Shown piece by piece: positions 22,911 to 34,150 of a stretch of DNA of 64,000 bases. The notes under the pieces were generated by a model. The model had not been told where the DNA came from. It saw nothing but the letters and a program-made list of their open reading frames with translations, and searched no databases. The DNA lies in contig NC_090439.1 in NCBI RefSeq assembly GCF_031143425.1, positions 637,857,465 to 637,921,464 of the forward strand. Reading direction: 5' to 3'. Both the position numbers and the translations under genes were made by a program. Position 1 is the first letter of the stretch. Every line of letters starts with the position of its first letter. The stretch comes from Pleurodeles waltl. Its lineage: Eukaryota > Chordata > Amphibia > Caudata > Salamandridae.

Positions 22911-23654
22911 TTTAAATCCTAAAAAAATGAGGAGCACCAAAAAGGTGACCCGATAAAGGGTGATATATTTTAGTTACAATATAAATCATTTGTTGATGAT
23001 ACCATACTAATATTAAGAATAGTGGGTATTCTAAGGTGATTTCACCCTGCTGGGATTTCATGAATCATGTTTGAGAGAAAACTGTTCTCTCATGATTTTC
23101 CCATAGAGTTTATGGAAGGTGCTCCAGAAGCTAAAATGAGAGCGTATGTGCTGTAACTTCACATTATCATTCTCTGCCATATGAGAACAAAGTCAGACAT
23201 TCTTAATAAAACATGTACTTCAAACAGGAGCAGTCTGTCAGATGATTTCTTTGTGTTCTACTGCAGCCCCCAAGATTGTTCTAAAGAACAACTAGAGCAC
23301 TAAAACTCTTACTATTGACAAAAGTGTGGCGCATCTGAAGCCATCTTGATTAAATCAAACTGGTAAAACTCAAAACATTTAATTTAGAAAGGAACAAAAT
23401 GAGGGTGTTCATTTTGTCATAGAAATCATGATCAGTGCTCTAAAAAGAAAAATTAGGACACGTTTTAAGTATTCAGCTAGAGTTATTTCAATCAACTCTA
23501 ACTTGTGCACTACAGTAACTATAACTCGTGCCTTCGCCAAGAACTGCTAATTACCCCAGGTATTACATCACTCATGAATCTTCTAGGACATCAGTAATAA
23601 TATCACGGTAACATCTGCGGTACAATTATTGATGAGAAAACTGTGCATGACCGG
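22911..23654. other. non-coding, nothing recognised
   Basis: No supported gene. A further short match to repeat T (TAACTATAACTCGTGCC, reverse orientation) lies at about 23,517-23,533. Confidence 0.4.
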
Positions 23655-23800
23655 GGAGTGAGTTATAGTTACCTTAGAGCACGAGTTATAGTTACTTGAA
23701 ATAACTCTCACTGTAACAGTTGAAAGACTATGGTTTTGTGTGTGTGAAATCTAAACCTAACTATAACGTCCCTGTAACCTTTGTTTTTTTTAGTGATATA
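23655..23800. repeat. dispersed repeat T, copy 2
   Basis: GAGTGAGTTATAGTTACC, GCACGAGTTATAGTTACTTG and ACGTCCCTGTAACC in the same order as copy 1, uninterrupted here. Confidence 0.7.
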
Positions 23801-23805
23801 AATAT

Positions 23806-23832
23806 ATATGCACACACACGCACACACACACA
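23806..23832. repeat. CA microsatellite
   Basis: Short TATATGCACACACACG-CACACACAC run. Confidence 0.8.
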
Positions 23833-24920
23833 TCAAAGGCATGTGTGGTAAAGGTATATGCCTGGTAAAGGCATGCGTTGTAAACGCACTGCGTGATAAA
23901 TGATGCATGGTAAAAGTATTGTGTGGTAATGTCTATATTGCAATGGCTGTTTCCGCCAATAAATCAGTTGATATTTACCAACGTGTATGAAATATAAGTA
24001 GGTTATCTCAAACAAAATATGCAATTATGTCATGAAATAATGTGCATAACACTGAAATTTATGTTCCCTTACACACCAGGAACTCATCATTGCCATTTGG
24101 GTCCATAGGACACTGGTGTGAACTTCTTGAACTTTCATAAGTAATTTTATTTCCTGGGATCATTCCACTTAATACAAGGAACTGTGGATATTTGCCTGGC
24201 TTAACTGTCACTACTGGGGCTGGACGCGATTGACTGGTTGGGAGGACACAGAGCTGCCAATGTTTGAGATATGAGTGACATTTCAATGATTATGAGTGAC
24301 ACTTTCTCACAAGCAAAATCAGGCAATGAAGTCCAGGGAAACATATAAATGTAAAAAATTACACCTATTTGAGTAACAAGAAACTCTAAGATGATCTTGG
24401 AACTGCTGCAATGCAACAGAAATGGAAGGGAAATAACCCGATCGTACTGTAAAACAAATGTGTGACCTTGACATTAAACAAGTTATTATTAGTAGTCAGA
24501 AAGTGAGGATTCACCCAGAGCTGAGAGGCGCGGCGAGTCTTGTAACAGGCACCAGAGGGAGTCCGATCCAGTTTTGTAATCATCTCATGATCCTGCCTCT
24601 GCGAGGACTGTGCAACCTCTCCTCACCAAGCCAATAAATGCCGTCGCGCATGATGCGGCACCAATGTCGCTGTTGCAAAGGAAAGAAACATAACTGCCAA
24701 GACAAACAAGAAAAGAATGTGCAAGTAAGTGATCATACAGTTGCGGTAGCAATCTGTACAGCCAAAGTCTCAAAGGTGAAGATGAACAGAAGAAGCAGTA
24801 ACAACAGCCGTCAGTCTAGGACAAGTGGATAGGGAAAGGGCCGGTAAGTGTGTAGATGTCTGAGCAGGGACACGCGCTAAACTAAAAGACATGAATACAT
24901 GTTGCTGACACTGTTGCAGG
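23833..24920. other. non-coding, nothing recognised
   Basis: A CpG-containing patch at about 24,520-24,660 stands out from its AT-rich surroundings but has no recognisable coding or promoter motif. Confidence 0.35.
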
Positions 24921-25095
24921 CAGTGTTGTTACGAAACCTGAGCCGCCCCCTGCCCCCCCCCTTGCAAAGTACATACAGGGCCCCCCTTATGAGCTCACCC
25001 TGGATCCTGCAGGCCAGGGTACTGTGCTGAGGGGGCCCCCTGGAGCTCGGGGCACCCCCGCATCACAGGGGCTGCGGGGGCCTTTGTAAAACTTC
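24921..25095. mobile_element. hAT-like element (CAGTGTTGTTACGAAAC end), copy 1
   Basis: Starts CAGTGTTGTTACGAAAC and contains GGGGGCCCCCTGGAGCTC and GCTGCGGGGGCCTTTGT, shared with 44,918-45,087. The right terminus is degraded (TTTGTAAAACTT) and no duplication is seen. Confidence 0.55.
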
Positions 25096-26254
25096 TGGAT
25101 GCAGGCTTCTTCCACCTCGGCCTAAAATGGGTGGCCCTACTTCTCTTTTCTTCTTCCTTTACAAGGAGAAGTCATACAGCTTTGTTTCACTGCGTACACA
25201 ATTAACTATCCTAAATGAAAGAAACAACATTTACAAAATATTGTTTAGTAATGTAGTTCATTAATTTACATGAGAACTATTATATTCAACCATCATGTGA
25301 AACATGCTGAGAAACATAAATCTTTTTTGCCATTCATATGGCCTTCAAAACTGCAAAGGTCAACCTAGTGTGATGTCCAGTCCAGTATTTAATTTTTTTT
25401 TAAATATAAGAGTACAATGTTTTGTGTGCTAAATTATATGCATCATTTTGCAATTGAATATGTATAGCGTTTAATAGCCATGATGAGGTGTCATGGTGGT
25501 TCTGGTCATGAGGCAGGATAGTACTCTGTTAATTTTGGACTGCAAATTAAAGGTTCGTGGTGACAACAGTCAACCAGTTGGAAAAACAAACTACCTCTGC
25601 ATGAAGCTCCGTCCTCGGTGACGTGCCCCATTCATGAGCACATAGGACAGACTGTGAGTGTGCAGTATTGCAGTCCGCGCTGCTTGCTCCCGTCCAGCTT
25701 GTGTCTGTCTGCCTCAGTACCGGTGGCGTCAGGAGTCACTATAAATGTGTGACTTTGCATTTTGGTACGGTGATGCGGACCACCACACTAATATGCGTTA
25801 GTCTAACCCCTGATGCACGGTACTTGGAAGGGCTGAGGACGCGTCAAGTAGACTCACGAGTTAACCGCTGGTTATGGCAAATAACGCTGATTTCTATTGA
25901 CGTTATCTGGTGAAGCTGGCGGGGCTGAGACTGAATGTGTCCCTGCTTCTTTTATGAACTGATACGGCACAAGTTTGCTGACACGTCAAACAACCGCTAT
26001 CCTGACTGTTTCAGTACTACTGCTTTGGCAGTTGTGATACTACTAGCACAATGACTTAAGGACGGGATGTTAAATGAAAACAGGCTGCAGACAGTTTATT
26101 CTCTGATCTTATGTGAAAACAAGACAGCGACAAATACTCCATTAACTGGTAATTTATCTTTACGGCAAAAATATGGTACATTAGAAAAGCTATATAAACA
26201 AGTGATGGTAGGCAGTCTCTTTGCAAAAGTACATAGACTGCAATAAAATACCAT
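25096..26254. other. non-coding, nothing recognised
   Basis: Short frames only; no domain. Confidence 0.4.
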
Positions 26255-26572
26255 GGCCCGTATTTATACATTTTTTAGCGCCGCAGTTGCGCCGCTTTTT
26301 GATGCAAAAACAGCACAAACCTACAAAATACAATGGGCCCGTATTTATACATTTTTTAGCGCCGCAGTTGCGCCGCTTTTTGACGCAAAAACGGCGCAAA
26401 CCTACAAAATACAATGGTATTTTGCAAGTTTGCGCCGTTTTTGCAACAAAAAACGACGCAAATGCGGCGCTAAAAAATGTATAAATACGGGCAAATGGTA
26501 TTTTGCAAGTTTGCGCCGTTTTTGCGTCAAAAAACGACGCGAATGCGGCGCAAAAAAATGTATAAACAGGGG
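26255..26572. mobile_element. palindromic MITE, outer copy of a self-nested pair
   Basis: GGCCCGTATTTATACATTTTTTAG-type left arm and its inverse at the right (AAAAATGTATAAACAGGGGC). Arms carry GCGCCGCAGTTGCGCCG against CGGCGCAAA. The loop CAAT is split by the inner copy; excluding it leaves a loop the same as that of the inner copy. Possible flanking CAT (26,252-26,254 and 26,573-26,575). Confidence 0.8.
26335..26493. mobile_element. palindromic MITE, inner copy
   Basis: A complete second copy, GGGCCCGTATTTATAC to GTATAAATACGGGC, in the centre of the outer copy, with AAT on both sides (26,332-26,334 and 26,494-26,496). Confidence 0.8.
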
Positions 26573-26616
26573 CATGAGACTTAAATATTTTTACTTTTCC
26601 GTCGTGTGAGGTTTCT

Positions 26617-27240
26617 GATCCTTCCACTTTGGAAGAATGTGCTGATAATAATGCCAAATGCTCACAAGAAATGCTGCATACTTGGTTAAAATATGCTTGG
26701 AAGGACTGCAACAAGCTTTGGAAGGCGATCAATGAGCTCGTTGATGAAATTAAGAACATAGAAAGCAAGGAAAACTTTGATGATAATATCGAAAGAAATA
26801 ACATTCACCTTGATAAACTGGCAGAATAAATTAAAACCAGGAAACCTTGGTAATATCTAAGGAATTTTAATGATTATCAATAAGGTAGATTAATAACGTT
26901 TAGTAAAAAATATGATATGTTAAGAAGAGGTGATATGAATAATTACAGTCAACTGGGCCAGGAGAAACCAGTATCGGATGTGAATTCAGAAGTATGTGTG
27001 GACAGCTACACCTCAGAAAAGAATATCTCAGCCACCTCAGATAAACCTTTCTTGAGGTTGAATTTTTTAGTTGAGCTTCGCCTCCTAAATCAAAGTAAGG
27101 GTGCACCCAACAAAATCAGAAACAGACCCAGGGAAGAGGAGCAAAAGGTAGAGGCAGAGGAGAAGAAAAAACATGTTGTGGAAGATGGAAACAACACCCT
27201 GGTGGGACGAGTAACAAGGAGTCAGAAATCGGAAAAATGA
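26617..27240 (+). pseudogene. probable 5' part of the Penelope-like element
   Basis: Two frames (26,629-26,829; 26,917-27,240) with charged, low-complexity sequence, ending in a Lys/Glu-rich stretch directly before the recognisable RT. An N-terminal basic region ahead of the RT is usual in these elements, but there is no diagnostic motif here. Confidence 0.4.
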
Positions 27241-28690
27241 ATGGACAATAGTCTCCCAATGTGGTAAATCTTTCTGATAGACTGTTAAATAAAGATGAAT
27301 TGGATGTTTTTACTCATGGCTTATCTCTTTGTCCTACAGCACCATTCAACTATACAGACAGTTGCACTAAATTGTTTGAATTCACTAAGAAATTGAAAGT
27401 AACAAAGTGGTTTAGACCGAAGGTGGGGACCACCAGTAATACTTTGGTTCCGTAAATACCAATAGGTAGTCTGAATATGAATGATGCAGAACTGTTACAT
27501 ACTTTGACTGAAATGGAAATGAACGGTACTAGTGATGGGATCCGATTCTTAATTTGGATTTGGACAGTGGTATTAGTTGCCCTACCAACTTTAAAACCAA
27601 ATCTACTTTTCTCCCTCCCACCCCTACTGACTTGACTGATATTTTTAGGGAGGTTGTCGTTGAAGATTTATTGAAATTAAGAAAGAACAGTACAGCCTTA
27701 TCCCATAAATACAATTTGACGATACAACAACAGATGTATGATTCATTTTGGAAAAGGATGAGAGTATTGTTATTAAGCCCTCCGACAAAGAGGGTAATGT
27801 GGTGGTAATGTCCAAAAGCATGTATTCGGTTGAAGGCTTGAGGCAATTGAATGATCCTGAATGCTATGCTAAGGTTCCTAACACAGAGGTAACAGAATCC
27901 CAAAATAAATACCGGAATTTACTGGATGACAGGAGAGATAAGGGGTTAATTGAATGGGAGGAGTATCGGTTCTTAAAATGTGAACTTCCTACAACTCCCA
28001 TTCTTCTTCGTAAAATACACAAAAGTCTATCTAATCCTCCTGGGTGACTGTCTCCTCGAGGTAGCCTACTGGAAAAGATGTCAAACTACATAGACTACTT
28101 TTTGAGATCTTGTGTCACAGCCCCACCGTCCTACATTCAGGGCAGTAGAAACTTCCTGCGTATTAAGGATGGCATTGGATGAGAAAGTGAATTTGTCATG
28201 ATGATGCTTGATGTTAACAACTTGTATGCTGTCATACATCATACATGATCTAGGTATTTCTACATACAGGTATTCACTTAGAACATGCTTGTTAGCTTAT
28301 CTGTTACACACAGAAATGATACTTGATATGATTTAATTATTGTCTAACAACGATTTTGTTCTCAATGACATGCATGTCTAACAGATCCAAGGGACTATGA
28401 CAGAGACCTGCTTCACCCCCAGTTATACACATCTTTTTGTGGGCCGGTGGGAGATGCAGCTTGTCGGCACCCTTGATCTGTTTCATACTAATGTAGTTTT
28501 TTGCATCACTTTTGTGGAAAGGTTGATTGATAATGATTCGAATCTACTCTTCTCATCTAGCATGAGTGCTGTGTCAATTGAATTTCCTGATTTACAGATT
28601 TCAGCAGTAAACAAAGACCAAAACAAAAACCCAGTCAGTAGAAGTTGAGATATTATTTTTGAAAGATTAAACTCAATATACGGCTTAGAA
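27241..28690 (+). pseudogene. Penelope-like element reverse transcriptase
   Basis: The translation follows the Penelope/Neptune RT in order: LSDRLLNKDELDVFTHGLS (27,265-27,320), SIVIKPSDKEGNVVVMSKS (27,765-27,820), LRQLNDPECYAKV, TPILLRKIHKSLSNPPG (27,995-28,046), SLLEKMSNYIDYFL, MMLDVNNLY (28,200-28,225, motif A), then FTPSYTHLFVGRWE (28,410-28,450) and a FPDLQISAV end. Frame changes occur at about 27,750, and stops at 28,046, 28,180 and 28,247. The catalytic motif C (YIDD type) cannot be read; the place is occupied by FVERLIDN. No GIY-YIG endonuclease is seen downstream. Confidence 0.8.
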
Positions 28691-29789
28691 GTCACTTGTG
28701 GTCAAAAGGTTACTTGAGGTCACAAGGGACAGGTACAAATCTAAATTTCAGGCTTATCACGATGGAGGGTAGGCTGCCTACAGAACCCACATAGGCTCTG
28801 CTGAAAAGCACCTTCGATGGCGCAAAGCATCGATGTTGAAGGCATGATGCGTTTGTTCCGATTGGCGAAGTTGGGTAGATCCGTTGTTGTCGAGCCTCGC
28901 AGTTGGATCTCGCGTTGAACTCTGTTGAAATTAATGCAGTGTGTCATTGTTGCACAGATCATTGTTGTTGGGCTGTACAGGCTGTGAATCTGCTGTCATT
29001 GAACAGCCTCTACGTCAGCTTCGAAGGGGGATGCATCAGTTTCAACTGGCACAATGGTGACGAAGCGTTGGTTTTTGCAGACATCAGCTCCAGAACCCAC
29101 TTCTGAGGCTCAGGACTGGAGAGGGGCACCTCCGGCAAGGGTAGGACTCACAGATGGCAACGTCCAGCAGCACCAGGAGAGTTGTAGGAAGTCTTTGATG
29201 ACCCTGAGACTGCAGGAGAACAGGGGACAAACCAACAAGCCCTTGGAGTCACTCTGGATTCAAGTGAGATGTGTCCAGTCCTTGTCTTCAGCAGGGCAGA
29301 GATCACCAGGCATCAGGGCAGCTCAGCAAAGCAGAGAAGCAGTTCCTTAAAACAGTCATTCCAGGCAAAGTGGAAATCCTTCCAGAACAGTAGTCTTTAC
29401 TCCAACAGAGTTCTTCCCAGGTCCAGTAGTGTACCGATATTGTAGGGTCAGGGCCCCAGTACTTATTCCCAAATGTGCCTTTGGAGTGGGGGTGACTTCA
29501 AAGAAAGGCCTTTGAAGTGCACAGTGATCCTTTCTTCCTCGTCCTGGCTCCAGACTACCTATTCAAGTGTAGGTGTCAACTCCCCTCTACCCTTCTTGTC
29601 CAAGAAGGCCTATCAGAATGCAGATGAATGTAGGTGAGTTCTTTGTCACACCCACCCTTCCTGTGTTTGTGGCTGTCTAGAGGGAATGCATCTTTAGGAG
29701 ATTGCTTCCCCAGGAACAGAGGTGGAGTGCTATAGAAAGAGAAGCTTTTGCTGTGGTTTGGGCCCTGAAGAGGTTGAGCACAAAGAACT
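28691..29789. other. unclassified repeat-like non-coding sequence
   Basis: Moderate GC, several frames without domains. It links the Penelope remnant to repeat R. No second copy within the window. Confidence 0.35.
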
Positions 29790-30111
29790 AACGATGGACG
29801 GAATGCGGAACAATGCAAACTTTCCCCCCTGGTAACGGAGATCTGGGTTTACTCCATAAATTTTTTGCCCACCACACCATCCCAGTTTGGGTGCAAATCA
29901 GCAAATCAGTCTTGACCCTGTTCCCCATGGGAACAGTCCAGCCTGACTTGCCAGGCCAGGTCCTCCCTGGACCAGAAACAAACATTCTGGGACCGGTTTC
30001 GGGGAATCACCTCTCATCAGCCAGGCTAGCTTGAATCCAGTGGTGCAGTGAGCATGGGACCCACGTCTGGGCATACCCTTCCCACTTAGGACAACAAAGG
30101 CAAAGAAAACA
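29790..30111 (+). repeat. dispersed repeat R, copy 2
   Basis: GATGGACGGAATGCGGAAC to TCAGCCAGGCTAGCTT (30,025) matches 19,449-19,680, continuing with AGCATGGGACCCACGTCTG to about 30,090. Confidence 0.75.
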
Positions 30112-30325
30112 GATGTTGGACAGAATGCTGAACAATGCAAACATTCTCCCCTAGTCACTGAGATCTGGTCCCAGGATGCTTGTTTCCGGTCCAGGGAAGA
30201 CCTGGCTTGGCAGTTCGGGCTGGACTGTTCCCATTGGGAGCAGGGCCAAGACTGATTTGCATATGATGGGGTCCAAACTGGGGAGGTGTGGTGGGCAAAA
30301 AAGGGATGGATTAAACCTAGATCTT
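30112..30325. repeat. dispersed repeat R, copy 3, head inverted on itself
   Basis: 30,112-30,165 is in plus orientation (TTGGACAGAATGCTGAAC... ACTGAGATCTGG); from TCCCAGGATGCTTGTTTCC onward the sequence is the reverse complement of copy 2 (GGTCCAGGGAAGACCTGG; CATATGATGGGGTCC), ending AACCTAGATCT. It abuts the truncated end of the Gmr1-like RT. Confidence 0.65.
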
Positions 30326-31460
30326 TGTGACTACTTCATAGAAGTCAGCTCAGTCATAGGGGCAACATTGGTGCCATATCCCTTGACACCTCCTATAATA
30401 CCCAGTGAGGTGCAAGAATTTTCTGACAGATTAGGTTTTGGGAGGATCCCAGGCCATGATAGCTTCAATCTTGGCCTGGAGGGGCTGCACCTTACCCCTG
30501 TCCGCAAGGTTTCCCAAGTACACCACAGACCCTTGCCCTATCTGGCAATTATTGGCATTGATAGACAGGCATGCCTGTTGCAGGGCATGAAACACTTCCC
30601 GGAGGTGAAAGAAGTGATCCTCCCAGATGCTACTGTAGACAGCTTTGTCATGCAGGTATGCAGCTGGGAAAGCCTCCAACCCAATAATGACCTGGTTCAC
30701 CAACCTCTGGAAGGTTGCAGGGGCGTTCTTTATTCCAAAGGGCATCATCCTAAACTGACAGTGGCCCTTTGAAGTGAAGAAGGCTGACCCCTCTTTGGCT
30801 TCTTCTGTTAAGATTATCTGCCAGTACCATGATGTAAGATCAAAGGTACTTAAGTATTAGGCAGCCCCTAGCCTATCAATGAGCTCATCCACCCGGGGGA
30901 TGGGAAAAGCATCAGTCTTTGTCACGAGGTTAGGCCTCTATAATCCACACAGGACTTCAGTTCAGGTGTGGTGCCTGGTGGGACCGCTTTTGGTGCCAGA
31001 ACCACAGAACTGGACCATGGGCTACTGGAGGGTTCTATCACCCCAACTCCAACATCTTAGAGACTTTGCTCTTGATGCTGGCCCTCACCTTATCCGGCAA
31101 CCTGTAAGATTTATTCTTGACAGGGAGGTTGTCTCCTGTGTCCACATAATGGGTACACAGGAGGGTAACCCCAGGAGAAAGGGTGAAAAGAGAGGAGGAC
31201 TGCTCCAACACTTGGCAACAGTACCTCTGCTGTTTGGGAGTCAAAGTTGGGAAAGGATTACTCCTTCCACAGACCTATCCTTCTCCTGGAAGGATAACAG
31301 GTCAGGGAGAGGTTCTCTCTCCTCCTCCTCTGCTCCATCTATCACCAACATCATGGTAAGCTTAGAACTCTCAAGTGTGGTTTGATGCGACTGATGTGAA
31401 GCCAGTGGGTTGCCTGGCAGTCTTAAGGTCCACCACATAGGTGGCCTTACCTTTCTACTC
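30326..31460 (-). pseudogene. gypsy reverse transcriptase
   Basis: N-terminus CTHYVDTGDNLPVKNKSYRL (31,160-31,100), then fingers and palm in broken frames, MPFGIKNAPATFQRLVNQV (30,745-30,688) and the catalytic box read as YLHD (about 30,656) where YLDD is expected, so the first Asp is replaced by His. KCQIGQGSVVYLG-like sequence follows at 30,550-30,510, then LTGYYRR at about 30,385. Ends against repeat R at about 30,325; no RNase H. Confidence 0.8.
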
Positions 31461-31462
31461 AA

Positions 31463-32680
31463 TTACCTCATAAGGCTCAGTCCATCGGTCCTGGAGAGCA
31501 CTGGGTTCCACAGGTTCCATTACCCCCACTTTCTGCCCAGGTTGGTACTCCACAGTGGTAGAATGTTTATCATACTACTTCACAGCCTGACTGGCTTCCA
31601 AGTTGTCAGAAGCTTGCTTCCACAACTTAGCCATTTGGCTTCGGAAGGTTGACATGTAACTCGCTGCATCCTAGGGAACTTTTCTGAGAGCTTGCTCCCA
31701 CCCCTCCTTCACCAAACTGAGAGGTCACGTGACAGGGTGCCCTGATAGAAGCTCAAAGAGGCTGACGCCCACTCTCTTCTACGGTACCTCCCTGTAGGTA
31801 AACAGACAGGGAAAAAGCATATCCCACTGTTTTCCTCACGTACACTTCTGATAATGCCTTTCAGAGCCCATTGGGTTGAGAGAGGTAAAGGGTGGAGAAC
31901 TTGTACGTTACTCTACACTCTTTCCACATGGACTGTATATATGCAGACATGAAGTTTGTGCACCTGTCAGACACCACTTCCTTGGGGAAACCCATTCGGG
32001 TAAAAATCCCCATGGGGGCCTTTGCCACTGGAGGTGCAGTGGCGGTCCTCAGAGAGATGGCCTTTGGGTAACGAGTGGCATGATCCACCAGAACCAGGAT
32101 AAACATGTTGTCTGAAGCAGTCTGGTGATCCATAGGCCCAACAATATTGATGCCATCCCTGTCGAGGTGGATGCTAACGACAGGTCAGGGAGAAAGGGGG
32201 GCCTCTGCCCTGTCTTCCCACTGACCTGGCAGGTCACACAGGACCTACAGAACGCATCTGAGAATGTCCTGATCTTAGGCCAATAAAAGTGGGGGCAAGC
32301 CTTGTAAAGGTCTTGTCTTGACTCAAGTGTTCTGCCAGGGGAATCTTGTGAGCCAGCTCCAGTAGGAAGGCCCTGTAGCATTGGTGGACCACCAGGAACC
32401 ATATTGTCCATGCACAGAAACCTTAGGTTTACTGTAAAGGAAGTTGTCCTCCCTGTAAATATGATAGCTCCCAGAAACATTTCCTGCTGCTTGGGCTTTG
32501 GCCTGTTTCCTCATGCCCTCAAGGGTTGGGCACTCCCTCTGTGCCCTACAGAACTCCCCCTTTGTGGATCCTCCTTCTACATGCCAGTCAGCATGTGTAG
32601 GCAGGTCACCAAGGGAAGCAGTACCCTTCTCTGTGGACTCCGGGACAGCCAATGCAGGTGCCTCATGCATCTAACTTGGT
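31463..32680 (-). pseudogene. gypsy integrase
   Basis: N-terminal linker TKGEFCRAQRECPTLEG (about 32,565-32,515), zinc-binding region with FYWPK and CRSCVTCQVSGKTG (32,280-32,210), core with the first Asp before ILVLVDHATRYPKA (32,100-32,060), VVSDRCTNFMSAY (31,985-31,945; SDRG changed to SDRC) and YKFSTLYLSQPNGL (31,900-31,863). Directly after NGL a deletion removes the part that should contain the catalytic Glu. The C-terminal module VEYQPGQKVGVMEPV (31,555-31,510) and a Leu/Pro-rich tail lead into RT. Confidence 0.8.
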
Positions 32681-32772
32681 GTACACTCAGGGGTTGGTTT
32701 GCCACGCCTTCTGCTTTTGCCATTTCTAGCAGCTGGCTGGGCTATTGTTCCAGGCTCCAGAACTTTTTGGCT

Positions 32773-33182
32773 TCATTCCCGGGCAGTTATGGACCTTGTT
32801 GTTGCACAGATCCATACACTTAACCCCAACATCTCCACAGAAGTTGTTAACTTAACTTCTTCCCAGATAGTAGACTCCAGGTCATTACCCAACAAACAGT
32901 CCACGGGCATGGCAGGGCTCACAGCAAACATCAGAAGTCCTGAACCCCCTCTCAAATGGAACAAGGGCCACATGATATTGGCCCTCTCTGTTGTCAGATA
33001 CCACAACTTAGTGGAATGCATGGGGAATCACCTGCTCTGGGGATACCAGATGACTCCTTTCCATAGTCATGCTGGCACCTGTGTTCCTCAGAGCCTCAAC
33101 ACCTTGCCCATTGATGGTGACCCATTGCCTAAACTTGTTAGCATTTCATGACCCATGGATCTTAGGAACCAACCAACTAACA
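32773..33182 (-). pseudogene. gypsy aspartic protease remnant
   Basis: The end of the domain is readable as MPVDCLLGNDLEST (about 32,912-32,870). The active-site DTG/DSG stretch upstream cannot be read with confidence. Placed between gag and integrase, as expected. Confidence 0.6.
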
Positions 33183-34148
33183 CTAGGGTAACCCCACTAA
33201 CCCCCCACCCATTAGCTGGGACAAACTCCTCCCCCAGTACTTTGCTAGCCACCCCTGGGTTCTTACCTCCAATCCTCCAATGGGAGGATATGATATTTTT
33301 CTGCACTTGGGGTCCCCCTTGTAGTGTCCATACTCACTGCACTCATAGCACTTGGGAGTTTGGGGCTGCTGACTTTTGTCAGGGTAATTTTGTTTCTGGT
33401 GGCCAGATTGGGAATGAGAACCAGACCCTTTCCCTTGTGAGTTGTTTTGGGGGCCTTTAGAGAACTCCTTCTTTTTATCCCCCACCCTCCCTTCTTGCTT
33501 CTATTGGGAACCCTGACCATCCTTTTGGAAGTCCCCCCAGATACCTTCTTGGAAACGTTGGTGCTGACCCAGATGTCCGCCTCCTCAGCAAGCTTCCTAG
33601 AGTCAGTCAGCTTGCTATCCACCAGGTGTTGGTGCAGCTCTGGCAAACAATTATCAAGAATGTGCTCCTTCAGAAATAAGTTATTCAACCTGTCATAATC
33701 AATAACTTTGCTGCCCCTCACACAGACCTTCGGTGCCTTCCCAGCATAGTCCAAGAAATCCACCCATGTTTGTGTACAGTTTGTAATTAGCCCTGAACAG
33801 CTGCCTGTACTCCTCAGGTGTCAACCCCAACTTACTGACTAAAATGGTCTTCATGCAGTGTAGTTGGTACACAACTTATGTACAGAGTATGTCCCTTTCC
33901 ACTGTGGGTATGTTCTGCCACCGACTACCGCCCTAGAACTCCTCCGGGACCCTGTGCACTTTTAAAGCCACTTCACAGGCTGCCAACCATTTAGCTATGT
34001 CATCCCCCACACTGTAACTGGGCACCATATCTTCTGGGATATGAAACCTGGACTCATGTGATGACACTGCAGGTATGCTGCCACATCTGTTTGGTATTTC
34101 ATGTTTGGCTATATTAAGGGAGTACCATGGAGATGGCTTAAATGTCAC
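33183..34148 (-). pseudogene. Gmr1-like gag with zinc knuckle
   Basis: N-terminal part with DDIAKWLAACEVALKVHRV (about 34,010-33,950), middle KLGLTPEEYRQLFRANYK (33,835-33,780) and HLVDSKLTDSRKLAEEADI near 33,630-33,570. The C-terminal knuckle is CYECSEYGHYKGDPKC (33,360-33,315), C-X2-C-X4-H-X6-C, two residues longer after the His than the classical spacing. Frame changes lie near 33,930 and 33,780. Packages the retrotransposon RNA in live relatives. Confidence 0.75.
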
Positions 34149-34150
34149 AT

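Larger units (their letters stand above)
30326..34150 (-). mobile_element. Gmr1-like Ty3/gypsy retrotransposon, truncated
   Basis: On the minus strand the domains run gag (34,150-33,183), protease (33,021-32,773), integrase (32,680-31,463), reverse transcriptase (31,460-30,326). Integrase upstream of RT is the reverse of normal Ty3/gypsy and is the known hallmark of the Gmr1-like group of deuterostome gypsy elements. No LTR is recognised on either side and RNase H is missing, so the copy is cut at both ends. All domains carry stops and frame changes. Confidence 0.82.

Noticed and set aside
23836..24060. Repeating GGTAAAGGCATG-like words as a possible tandem array
   Set aside because: Only a few irregular partial copies at 23,850-23,930; too short to call.
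24520..24840. Possible CpG-rich promoter or exon
   Set aside because: Only a short patch, with no splice sites, TATA or conserved protein segment that I can recognise.
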